From: Lichenicoccus sp964242335
Lineage (GTDB): Bacteria > Pseudomonadota > Alphaproteobacteria > Acetobacterales > Acetobacteraceae
Assembly (NCBI GenBank): GCA_964242335.1
Contig: CAXTAY010000016.1
Span: 1-64,000, forward strand
Length of the DNA: 64,000 bases
Reading direction: 5' to 3'
The notes under the pieces are model-generated. The model was given only the letters and a program-made list of their open reading frames with translations, did no database searches and had not been told where the DNA came from. Positions 1 through 7,371 of this stretch are shown one piece after another. Each line of letters starts with the position of its first letter. Position 1 is the first letter of the stretch. Both the position numbers and the translations under genes were made by a program.

Positions 1-52
1 ACCCTCGTATGCAGCTTGGGAAGCTGCCGTTCTACCATTGAACTACACCCGC
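1..52 (-). tRNA. tRNA-Gly (CCC), 3' part outside window
   Basis: Read on the minus strand from base 52 the sequence begins GCGGGTGTAGTTCAATGG, a typical glycine-tRNA acceptor/D-arm. An anticodon stem GCAGC/GCTGC encloses the seven-base loop TTCCCAA, giving anticodon CCC. The variable region and the start of the T-arm follow, and the gene is cut by the window edge before the T-loop and 3' acceptor strand. No other gene is visible between it and the riboswitch. Confidence 0.93.
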
Positions 53-162
53 GGCCGCCGCCGTTTATAGGAGGCGGCGCGGCCGCTTGCAATCGAGCGG
101 CGAGGTTGACGGGATCGCGGCACAGCGCCTACAAATCCGGCCCCGCCGGGGCTCCGCCGCGG

Positions 163-220
163 CACCTCGTGATTTGTCAGGCCGGCTTGCGGCGAGGGTA
201 AATAAACGCGCTAAAGAGGC
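163..220 (+). promoter_or_regulatory. SAM-II riboswitch upstream of metZ
   Basis: The block carries the conserved SAM-II words in order. TGATTTG (170-176) is followed by CCGGCTTGC (182-190), then GTAAATAAAC (198-207) and GCTAAAGAGG (210-219). The 5' arm CCTCG (165-169) pairs exactly with CGAGG (193-197) to form stem P1, and the 3' GCTAAAG segment is the pseudoknot strand. SAM-II aptamers sit before metA/metX/metZ-type genes in alphaproteobacteria and reduce expression when S-adenosylmethionine is plentiful. Here the element ends about 80 bases before the metZ start. The call rests on motif order and P1 pairing read by eye. Confidence 0.88.
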
Positions 221-301
221 ATCGGCGGAACCCGGACGGCATTGGCCGGACCGCCGCCCTGTCATCCGTGGCGGCCCTCACGGGACTACGACCGGGAAAG
301 C

Positions 302-1519
302 ATGATGAGCGACTCCTCCTACCGCACCGCGACCCGCCTCGTGCATGCCGGCATCGAGCGCACCGTGCACGGCGAGACCAGCGAGGCGATGTTCCTGACC
401 TCGGGCTTCGTCTATGACAGCGCCGAGCAGGCGGAGGCGACCTTCAAGGGCGAGGCGACGCACTACCAGTACAGCCGCTTCGGCAACCCGACCGTGACCG
501 CGCTGGAGCGGCGGCTGGCCGAGATCGAGGGGGCCGAGGCCTGCCGCGCCACCGCGTCGGGCATGGCGGCGGTGCACGCCTCGATGCTGAGCCACCTGCG
601 CACCGGCGACCGCGTCGTCGCCTCGCGCGCCCTGTTCGGCTCCTGCTTCTGGATCGTCTCGACGCTGCTGCCGCGCTACGGCATCGAGAGCGTGTTCGTC
701 GACGGCCACGACCTCGCGCAGTGGCGCGAGGCGCTCTCGGTGCCGACTGCGCTGGTGCTGCTGGAGACGCCGTCGAACCCGATGCTCGACATCGTCGACC
801 TGCGCGCGGTCGCCGACCTCGCGCACGAAGCCGGCGCGCTGGTGGTGGTCGACAACGTGTTCGCCACCCCGCTGCTGCAGAAGCCGCTCGAGTTCGGCGC
901 CGACGTGGTGGTGTATTCCTGCACCAAGCATATCGACGGCCAGGGCCGCGTGCTCGGCGGCGCGGTGCTCGGCAGCAACCGCTGGGTCGAGGAGGTGCTG
1001 CAGCCGTTCCTGCGCAACACCGGCCCGACCCTGTCGGCGTTCAACGCCTGGGTGCTGCTCAAGGGGCTGGAGACGCTGTCGCTGCGAGTCGACGCGATGA
1101 GCGCCGGCGCCGCCCGGGTCGCGGACTGGCTGGCCGGCGCGCCCGGCGTGGCCCGGGTCTGGTATCCCGGCCGCCCCGATCACCCGCAGCACGCGCTGGC
1201 GATGCGGCAGATGGGTGCGGGCGGCAGCCTGGTCGCCTTCGAGCTGGCCGACGCCGAGGGCGGCGGCCAGGCGACGGCGTTCCGGATGATGAACGCCCTG
1301 CGCCTGATCGCGGTGTCGAACAACCTCGGCGACAGCCGCTCGCTGGTCACCCATCCCGCCACCACCACGCACATGAAGATCGGTGCCGCGGAGCGCGCCA
1401 GGCTCGGCATCAGCGACGGCGTGGTGCGCCTGTCGGTCGGACTGGAACATCCCGACGACCTGATCGACGATCTCGGCCGGGCGCTGGCGGTGCCGGCGCG
1501 GCGTCAGGCGGCCGAGTGA
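302..1519 (+). CDS. metZ: O-succinylhomoserine sulfhydrylase
   Basis: A 405-residue PLP enzyme of the Cys/Met-metabolism family. It makes homocysteine from O-succinylhomoserine and sulfide in cytosolic methionine synthesis. The PLP-lysine segment VVYSCTKHIDGQGR is clear, as are the TRLVHAG N-terminus, the ATASGMAA phosphate-binding region and the NLGDSRSLVTHPA segment near the C-terminus. The frame is open upstream to 242, but the ATG at 302 (or 305) follows a purine-rich GGGAAAG and matches the family's N-terminus. The SAM-II riboswitch upstream supports methionine-pathway control. It is followed after 46 bases by apaG, a common alphaproteobacterial neighbour. MetB/MetC-type lyases are the alternative; the sequence pattern favours MetZ. 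Confidence 0.93.
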   Translation: MMSDSSYRTATRLVHAGIERTVHGETSEAMFLTSGFVYDSAEQAEATFKGEATHYQYSRFGNPTVTALERRLAEIEGAEACRATASGMAAVHASMLSHLRTGDRVVASRALFGSCFWIVSTLLPRYGIESVFVDGHDLAQWREALSVPTALVLLETPSNPMLDIVDLRAVADLAHEAGALVVVDNVFATPLLQKPLEFGADVVVYSCTKHIDGQGRVLGGAVLGSNRWVEEVLQPFLRNTGPTLSAFNAWVLLKGLETLSLRVDAMSAGAARVADWLAGAPGVARVWYPGRPDHPQHALAMRQMGAGGSLVAFELADAEGGGQATAFRMMNALRLIAVSNNLGDSRSLVTHPATTTHMKIGAAERARLGISDGVVRLSVGLEHPDDLIDDLGRALAVPARRQAAE

Positions 1520-1565
1520 TCCCGCCCGGCGGCCGGCGGCGTCGCATGACGGGAGGAACCGGGCG

Positions 1566-2036
1566 ATGACGGACGACCGTGCGACCGCCGGCGCTCCCAG
1601 GCGAGCCGGCAGCCCGCTCGCCGAGGAGGGGGGCGCGGCGGACTACTCCGCCACCACCCGCGGCATCAAGGTGAGCGTGCGGCCGTTCTTCCTCGAGGAC
1701 CAGTCGCAGCCGGAGGAGCGCCAGTTCGTCTGGGCCTACCGGGTGCGCATCGAGAACCACGGTGCCGAGAACGTGCGCCTGCTGCGCCGCACCTGGCACA
1801 TCACCGACGGCCGCGGCCGCACCCAGCACGTGCAGGGCGACGGGGTGCTGGGCGAGCAGCCGCAGCTCGATCCGGGCGAGGCGTTCGAGTACACCTCGGG
1901 CACGCCGCTGGAGACGCCCTCGGGCTTCATGACCGGGGCCTACCACATGGTCAGCACCGGCTCGGGGGAGCCGTTCGACGTGCGCATCCCGACCTTCAGC
2001 CTGGACAGTCCGCATCAGTCGGGAATCATCCACTGA
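1566..2036 (+). CDS. apaG: ApaG-family protein
   Basis: A 156-residue protein with a fibronectin-III-like ApaG domain from about residue 32 onward. Visible family segments are VWAYRVRIEN, LLRRTWHITDGRG, VLGEQPQLDPGE and a C-terminal GSGEPFDVRIPTF stretch. ApaG was linked genetically to cobalt/magnesium phenotypes in enterobacteria, but its biochemical role is unsettled. The first 30 residues are low-complexity and not family-conserved, so a later start is possible. The ATG at 1566 follows GGAGGAACCGGGCG. The stop codon overlaps the folE start in a TGATG junction, suggesting translational coupling in one metZ-apaG-folE unit. Confidence 0.92.
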   Translation: MTDDRATAGAPRRAGSPLAEEGGAADYSATTRGIKVSVRPFFLEDQSQPEERQFVWAYRVRIENHGAENVRLLRRTWHITDGRGRTQHVQGDGVLGEQPQLDPGEAFEYTSGTPLETPSGFMTGAYHMVSTGSGEPFDVRIPTFSLDSPHQSGIIH

Positions 2037-2728
2037 TGGACCAGACGGCCAAGCCGCCGATGCCCGATCTGAGGGAACCCGGTCTGGGAGACTCCGGTCT
2101 GGGGAACTCCGGTCTGGGGAAAATGCCGCCGGCCGGCGCGGACCGTCCGACCCAGGACGAGGCGGAGGCGGCGGTGCGCACCCTGCTGCGCTGGGCCGGC
2201 GAGGATCCGGCGCGCGAGGGCCTGCTCGACACGCCGCGGCGGGTGGTGCGCTCCTACGACGAGTTCTTCCGCGGCTACCAGGTCGACCCGGTGGCGCTGC
2301 TCGCCACCACCTTCGCCGAGGTCGGCGGCTACGACGAGATCGTGCTGCTGCGCGACATACGCATCGAGAGCCACTGCGAGCACCACATGGTGCCGATCAT
2401 CGGCGTCTGCCACGTCGCCTACCTGCCGCGCACCCGCGTGGTCGGCATCAGCAAGCTCGCCCGCGTGGTCGAGGCCTACGCGCATCGGCTGCAGATCCAG
2501 GAGCGGCTGACCGCGCAGATCGCCGGCACCATCGACGAGGTGCTGCAGCCGCACGGCACCGCGGTGATCATCGAGGCCGGCCACCAGTGCATGACCACGC
2601 GCGGCGTGCACCAGCCCGGGGTGAGCATGGTGACCAGCCGCATGCTCGGCGCCTTCCGCGACGACGCGGTGACCCGCGGCGAGCTGCTCTCGATGATCGG
2701 CCAGAAGCGGAGCGCACGCTTCGAGTAG
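2036..2728 (+). CDS. folE: GTP cyclohydrolase I
   Basis: A 230-residue enzyme that converts GTP to 7,8-dihydroneopterin triphosphate at the entry to tetrahydrofolate synthesis. The zinc/active-site segment SHCEHHMVPIIG and the later CMTTRGVHQPG match FolE, with Cys and His ligands present. VGISKLARVVEAYAHRLQIQERL is the standard central helix region. The N-terminal tail of about 45 residues contains three imperfect repeats of a GLG(D/N/K)SG-like unit, encoded by repeated GGTCTGGG bases (about 2083-2120), and looks like a local slippage expansion. The start overlaps the apaG stop. Confidence 0.95.
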   Translation: MDQTAKPPMPDLREPGLGDSGLGNSGLGKMPPAGADRPTQDEAEAAVRTLLRWAGEDPAREGLLDTPRRVVRSYDEFFRGYQVDPVALLATTFAEVGGYDEIVLLRDIRIESHCEHHMVPIIGVCHVAYLPRTRVVGISKLARVVEAYAHRLQIQERLTAQIAGTIDEVLQPHGTAVIIEAGHQCMTTRGVHQPGVSMVTSRMLGAFRDDAVTRGELLSMIGQKRSARFE

Positions 2729-2735
2729 CCGAGCT

Positions 2736-2818
2736 CCGCCCCGGGGCGGCCTTGCCTGCGCCGCCGCCTTCGCATAGAAGGTGCGCAACGAATTCAATGT
2801 CCTTCGCGCAGACGAAGG
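2736..2818 (+). terminator. Hairpins between folE and the polyol operon
   Basis: CCGCCCC/GGGGCGG (2736-2749) is a perfect loopless palindrome just past the folE stop, and CCTTCG-CGCAGA-CGAAGG (2801-2818) is a second stem-loop. Neither is followed by a T-run, so they may be rho-independent-like terminators or leader structure for the next operon. The rest of this 162-base gap shows no gene. Confidence 0.35.
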
Positions 2819-2890
2819 CCGGGAACGCCAGATGGTCTTGGGGACACGCAGCGTCGTCCTGCAGCGGCCACCCGCTCGGTCGCATTCGAC

Positions 2891-3841
2891 GTGAGCGACA
2901 GGATCGTCACGCTGGGCGAGATCCTGGTCGAGATCATGGCCGAGAGCCGCGGCGACGGCTTCCGGGCACCGCTCGCCCTGGTCGGGCCCTATCCGTCCGG
3001 TGCGCCCGCGATCTTCATCGATCAGGTGGCGCGGCTCGGCTATCCGGCCGGAATGATCTCCTGCGTCGGCGACGACGATTTCGGCCGGCTCAACGTCGAG
3101 CGGCTGCGCCGGGACGGGGTCGACGTCTCCGCGATCCGCGTGCTGCCAGGCCACGCCACCGGCAGCGCCTTCGTGCGCTACCGCGAGGATGGCGAGCGCG
3201 ACTTCGTCTTCAATATCCGCCACAGCGCCTCCGGCGAGACCCGCATCACCGACGCCGCGCGGATCCTGCTCGAGGGCTGTGGGCACCTGCACGTGATGGG
3301 CTCGTCGCTGTTCTCGCCGCAGCTGATCGAGCAGGCCGGGGCCGCGGTCGAGCAGGTCAGGCACCGCGGCGGCACGGTGTCGTTCGACCCCAACGTGCGC
3401 AAGGAGATGCTCGTGCTGCCGGGCATGCGCGACGCCCTGCTGCACATGCTGCGCCGCTGCGACCTGTTCCTGCCGAGCGGGCCCGAGCTCACCCTGCTGA
3501 CCGAGGCCGCCTCCGAGCCCGCCGCGATCGAGGAGATCCTGGGGCTCGGCGTGCCGGCGATCGTGGTCAAGCGCGGCGCCGACGGCGCCAGCTACCACGC
3601 ACCCGGCGAGACCGTGCGCGTGCCCGGCTTCCGCGTCCGCGAGGTCGATCCGACCGGCGCCGGCGACTGCTTCGGTGCCACCTTCGTGACCTGCCGCCGT
3701 CTCGGCCACGACGTGCATCGCAGCCTGCGCTACGCCTGCGCCAGCGGCGCGTGCGCGGTCGGCGTGCGCGGTCCGATGGAGGGGGCGTCGGATTTCGCCG
3801 GGCTCGACGCGCTGATCGCCGCCGCGGAGACGTCGCGGTGA
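2891..3841 (+). CDS. PfkB-family carbohydrate kinase (tagatose/fructose-type)
   Basis: A 316-residue ribokinase-fold sugar kinase. The C-terminal PfkB signature DPTGAGDCFGATFV is intact and contains the catalytic Asp and anion-hole Gly-Ala-Gly. GRLNVERLRRDGVDV near residues 60-75 is the usual N-terminal motif region. The start is GTG (2891). The downstream GatZ-type gene starts inside its stop codon (GTGA), so the two are probably made together. That pairing suggests phosphorylation of tagatose or tagatose-6-phosphate in a polyol catabolic route. The exact substrate cannot be read from sequence; fructokinase or 2-keto-3-deoxygluconate kinase remain possible. Confidence 0.85.
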   Translation: MSDRIVTLGEILVEIMAESRGDGFRAPLALVGPYPSGAPAIFIDQVARLGYPAGMISCVGDDDFGRLNVERLRRDGVDVSAIRVLPGHATGSAFVRYREDGERDFVFNIRHSASGETRITDAARILLEGCGHLHVMGSSLFSPQLIEQAGAAVEQVRHRGGTVSFDPNVRKEMLVLPGMRDALLHMLRRCDLFLPSGPELTLLTEAASEPAAIEEILGLGVPAIVVKRGADGASYHAPGETVRVPGFRVREVDPTGAGDCFGATFVTCRRLGHDVHRSLRYACASGACAVGVRGPMEGASDFAGLDALIAAAETSR

Positions 3842-5103
3842 GCACCGACGCCCTGGTGTCGCTGCGTGCGCGCCGGCAGTCCGGCGATCCGGTCGGGATC
3901 ACCTCGGTCTGCTCGGCGCACGAGCTGGTGATCGAGGCGGCGCTGCTGCAGGCGATCGACGACGATACGCCGGCGCTGATCGAGGCCACCTGCAACCAGG
4001 TCAACCAGGAGGGCGGCTATACCGGGATGCGGCCGGCCGATTTCCGCCGCCTCGTGGAAGGGATCGCGGACCGCGTCGGCCTGCCGCGGCACCGCCTGAT
4101 CCTCGGCGGCGACCATCTCGGACCGAACCCGTGGAAGCACCTGCCGGCGCCCGAGGCGATGCGGCGGGCGCACGAGATGATCGCCGCCTACGCCGCCGCC
4201 GGCTACGAGAAGCTGCACCTCGATGCCAGCATGGGTTGCCGCGACGAGCCGGCGGCACTGGCCGACGAGGAGATCGCACGGCGCGCCGCCGCTCTCGCCG
4301 GTGCCGCCGAGGCGGCGGCGACAGCGCGGCCGGTCTACATCATCGGCACCGAGGTGCCGACCCCCGGCGGTGCCACCGAGGCGCTCGACCATCTCGTGCC
4401 CACCGCCCCCGGGGCGGTGCTCGCGACCTACGCGGTGCACGAGCGCGCCTTCCGCGACCTGGACGCGTGGGCGCGGGTGATCGCCATCGTGGTGCAGCCG
4501 GGGGTCGAGTTCGGGCACGAGGACGTGGCGGTGTACGACGCCGCGCGCGCCGTAGCGCTGTCTGCCGCCCTCGATGACATGCCCGGCCTGGTCTACGAGG
4601 CGCACTCCACCGACTACCAGCCGCAGGCGGCGCTGCGCCGGCTGGTGCAGGACGGGTTCGCCATCCTCAAGGTCGGCCCCGCTCTCAGCTTCGCGTTGCG
4701 CGAGGCGCTGTACGGCCTGGACGCGATCGCCCAGATCCTGCGTCCGGGTGCTGCGTCGCTGTCCGAGGCGATGGAGGCCGTTATGCTGGCGAGCCCGCGT
4801 CACTGGCAGACGCACTATCCCGGGACGCCGCCGCAGCAGCGCGTGCTGCGTCACTATAGCTACAGCGATCGTATCCGCTACTACTGGCCGTCGGCCGGGG
4901 CGCGGGCGGCGGTCGAGGCGCTGTTCGCGCGGCTGCACGGGGTGCGCATCCCCGAGACCCTGGTCAGCCAGTACCTGCCGCGGCTGCATGAGCGGGTGCT
5001 GACCCGCACGGTGGCGCCGGAGCCGCGCCGCCTCGTCATCGAGAGCGTGCGCGACGTGCTGCGCGTCTACGGCCGGGCGGCCGCGGGGATCACGGCGGCA
5101 TGA
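3838..5103 (+). CDS. D-tagatose-1,6-bisphosphate aldolase non-catalytic subunit (GatZ/KbaZ family)
   Basis: A 421-residue protein starting at GTG 3838, four bases overlapping the kinase stop. Family features include PVGITSVCSAHELVIEAAL at the N-terminus, TCNQVNQEGGYTGM, LILGGDHLGPNPW and LHLDASMGC. GatZ/KbaZ are subunits needed for full activity and stability of class II tagatose-bisphosphate aldolases, whose catalytic partner is GatY/KbaY. No GatY/KbaY gene is present in this window, so the protein may work with a distant partner or on its own; some alphaproteobacterial relatives occur without an adjacent catalytic gene. Confidence 0.88.
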   Translation: MSTDALVSLRARRQSGDPVGITSVCSAHELVIEAALLQAIDDDTPALIEATCNQVNQEGGYTGMRPADFRRLVEGIADRVGLPRHRLILGGDHLGPNPWKHLPAPEAMRRAHEMIAAYAAAGYEKLHLDASMGCRDEPAALADEEIARRAAALAGAAEAAATARPVYIIGTEVPTPGGATEALDHLVPTAPGAVLATYAVHERAFRDLDAWARVIAIVVQPGVEFGHEDVAVYDAARAVALSAALDDMPGLVYEAHSTDYQPQAALRRLVQDGFAILKVGPALSFALREALYGLDAIAQILRPGAASLSEAMEAVMLASPRHWQTHYPGTPPQQRVLRHYSYSDRIRYYWPSAGARAAVEALFARLHGVRIPETLVSQYLPRLHERVLTRTVAPEPRRLVIESVRDVLRVYGRAAAGITAA

Positions 5104-5149
5104 TCGACTCCGCAACGCTCTGCTTGCTATGGAACGATCAGGGGGAACC

Positions 5150-5935
5150 ATGCAACTCGAAGGCAGGACGGCGATCATCACCGGGGCGGCGCGCGGCATC
5201 GGGCGCGCGATCGCCGAGCGCTATGCTCGCGAAGGCGCGCAGGTGGCGATCACGGACATGAACGAGGCCGGCGCGAACCAGGCCGCGGGCGACATCGGCG
5301 CCGGCTGCTTCGGCCTGCATCTCGACGTGACGCGGCAGGACTCGATCGACGCGGCGATGCACGCGGTGATCGAGCGCACCGGCCGGCTGGACATCCTGGT
5401 CAACAATGCCGGCATCTTCGACATGGCGCCGACGCTCGAGATCACCAGGGAGAGCTACGGCAGGGTCTATGCGGTCAATGTCGAGGGCTCGCTGTTCACC
5501 CTGCAGGCGGCGGCGCGGCAGATGATCGCCCAGGGCCGCAACCAGCGCGGCGTGGCCGGCAAGATCATCAACTTCGCCTCCCAGGCCGGCCGGCGCGGCG
5601 AGCCGCTGGTGGCGATCTACTGCTCCTCCAAGGCCGCCATCATCAGCCTGACCCAGAGCACCGGCCTGGACCTGATCCGGCACGGCATCAACGTGAACGC
5701 GATCGCGCCCGGCGTGGTCGATAACGAGCACTGGGACGACGTCGATGCGCGCTTCGCCCGCTACGAGAAGCTGCAGCCGGGCGAGAAGAAGCGCGCGGTC
5801 GCCGCGGCGGTGCCGTTCGGCCGGATGGCCCGGCCGGACGAGATCGCCGGCATGGCGGTGTTCCTGGCGAGCGACGACGCAGACTACGTCGTCGCCCAGA
5901 CCTACAACGTCGACGGGGGCAACTGGATGAGCTGA
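5150..5935 (+). CDS. SDR-family polyol (sorbitol-type) dehydrogenase
   Basis: A 261-residue classical short-chain dehydrogenase. It has the NAD(P)-binding TGAARGIGRAIAERY motif, the NNAG segment (LVNNAGIFDM), and catalytic Tyr and Lys in IYCSSKAAI. The C-terminus VVAQTYNVDGGNWMS is typical of the SmoS/polS sorbitol dehydrogenase group. The frame opens at 5129, but the ATG at 5150 follows a GGGGG ribosome-binding site and matches the family N-terminus MQLEGR. Context between a GatZ-type gene and a sugar-binding protein supports oxidation of a hexitol to a ketose. Substrate assignment is inference. Confidence 0.87.
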   Translation: MQLEGRTAIITGAARGIGRAIAERYAREGAQVAITDMNEAGANQAAGDIGAGCFGLHLDVTRQDSIDAAMHAVIERTGRLDILVNNAGIFDMAPTLEITRESYGRVYAVNVEGSLFTLQAAARQMIAQGRNQRGVAGKIINFASQAGRRGEPLVAIYCSSKAAIISLTQSTGLDLIRHGINVNAIAPGVVDNEHWDDVDARFARYEKLQPGEKKRAVAAAVPFGRMARPDEIAGMAVFLASDDADYVVAQTYNVDGGNWMS

Positions 5936-5991
5936 CCGCGCGCGAGATCCCCGAAGGCCTTCCGACAGAGACACGACAGAGGAAACCAAGA

Positions 5992-7317
5992 GTGACATAC
6001 AAGAAACTCCCGCTGGCGGCGGGCCTCGCCCTCGCTGCCCTCCCGATGCTGGCGCAAGGCGCGCGCGCGGACTCCACCCTGACCATCGCGACGGTGAACA
6101 ACGTCCAGATGATCGAGATGCAGAAGCTGTCGCCGATCTTCGAGCAGCAGCATCCCGGCATCCACCTGCGCTGGGTGGTGCTCGAGGAGAACGTGCTGCG
6201 TCAGCGCGTCACCACCGACATCGCGACCCAGGGCGGCCAGTTCGACATCCTGACCATCGGCAACTACGAGGTGCCGATCTGGGCCAAGCAGAAATGGCTC
6301 GCCTCGTTCGACAACCTGCCGGCCTCCTACGACCTCGACGACGTGCTGGCGCCGGTACGCGCCGGGCTGACCTACGACGGCAAGCTCTACGCCCTGCCGT
6401 TCTACGGCGAGAGCGTGATGACGCTGTACCGGACCGACCTGTTCAAGAAGGCCGGCCTGACCATGCCGGCGGCGCCCACCTACACCCAGATCCGCGAGTT
6501 CGCCGACAAGATCACCGACAAGCCGAACCAGATCTACGGCATCTGCCTGCGCGGCAAGCCCGGCTGGGGCGAGAACATGGCCTATTTCTCCACGCTGGTG
6601 ACGGCGATGGGCGGCCAGTGGTTCGACGACTCCTACAAGCCGACGATCAACACCCCGGCCTGGAAGGCCGCACTCACCTATTATGACGGCATCCTGAAGG
6701 CCGACGGGCCGCCCGGCGCCTCCTCGAACGGCTTCAACGAGAACCTGTCGCTGTTCGCCTCCGGCCATTGCGGCATGTGGATCGACGCGACCAGCGCCGC
6801 CGGCACCGTCTACGACAAGAAACAGTCACAGGTCGCCGACAACGTCGGCTTCGCGGCCCTGCCGACCGGCACCTTCAAGGGCGGTCCGACGTGGCTGTGG
6901 TCCTGGAACCTGGGGATCCCGGCTTCCTCCAAGCAGGTCGATGCGGCGCGCACCTTCATCACCTGGGCGACGTCGAAGGAGTATATCGAGCTGGTGGCGA
7001 AGACCGATGGCTGGGTCAACATCCCGCCCGGCACCCGGACCTCGTCCTACACCAACCCGAGCTACAAGCAGGTGGCGCCGTTCTCGGACTTCGTGCTGCA
7101 GGCGATCAACCAGTCCAACCCGACCGGCCAGACCGAGCACCATCGTCCCTATACCGGTGCACAGTTCGTCGGCATCGCGCCGTTCCAGGCGATCGGCACC
7201 CAGGTCGGCCAGACCGTGGCCGCGACCCTGAGCGGCTCGATGTCGACGACCCAGGCACTGGCGTCCGCCAACTCGGCTGCCGGACGCGCGGTGCGTCAGG
7301 CCGGCTACGAGAAATAG
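5992..7317 (+). CDS. ABC transporter polyol/sugar-binding periplasmic protein
   Basis: A 441-residue extracellular solute-binding protein (family 1). It has a signal peptide of about 27 residues: KK, a hydrophobic LAAGLALAALPML core and a GARA-D cleavage region. The mature start TLTIATVNN, the FDILTIGNYEVPIWAKQ segment and the ATWLWSWNLGIP-like region (residues about 300-310) resemble mannitol/sorbitol-binding proteins such as SmoE. The start is GTG at 5992 with AGAGGAAACC upstream. In characterised operons the binding protein is followed by two permeases and an ATPase. Here it is followed directly by a terminator-like hairpin and a gene on the other strand, so the partners must lie elsewhere. 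Confidence 0.87.
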   Translation: MTYKKLPLAAGLALAALPMLAQGARADSTLTIATVNNVQMIEMQKLSPIFEQQHPGIHLRWVVLEENVLRQRVTTDIATQGGQFDILTIGNYEVPIWAKQKWLASFDNLPASYDLDDVLAPVRAGLTYDGKLYALPFYGESVMTLYRTDLFKKAGLTMPAAPTYTQIREFADKITDKPNQIYGICLRGKPGWGENMAYFSTLVTAMGGQWFDDSYKPTINTPAWKAALTYYDGILKADGPPGASSNGFNENLSLFASGHCGMWIDATSAAGTVYDKKQSQVADNVGFAALPTGTFKGGPTWLWSWNLGIPASSKQVDAARTFITWATSKEYIELVAKTDGWVNIPPGTRTSSYTNPSYKQVAPFSDFVLQAINQSNPTGQTEHHRPYTGAQFVGIAPFQAIGTQVGQTVAATLSGSMSTTQALASANSAAGRAVRQAGYEK

Positions 7318-7327
7318 GCTTCGCGAA

Positions 7328-7351
7328 GGGCGGGACCTCGCGGTCCCGCCC
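7328..7351. terminator. Bidirectional terminator-like hairpin
   Basis: GGGCGGGACC-TCGC-GGTCCCGCCC is a perfect 10-bp stem with a four-base loop. It lies between the convergent ends of the sugar-binding protein gene and the RTX-like gene. There is no T-run on either side. Confidence 0.6.
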
Positions 7352-7371
7352 GACGAGGAGGCCGGTGCGGA

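Noticed and set aside
278..1450. Long antisense open frame under metZ (390 codons)
   Set aside because: Its composition (Arg/His/Gly-rich, no family motif) follows from third-position GC of the real gene on the other strand.
2015..3718. 567-codon open frame on the minus strand across folE and the kinase
   Set aside because: It overlaps two well-supported genes entirely and shows no recognisable domain.
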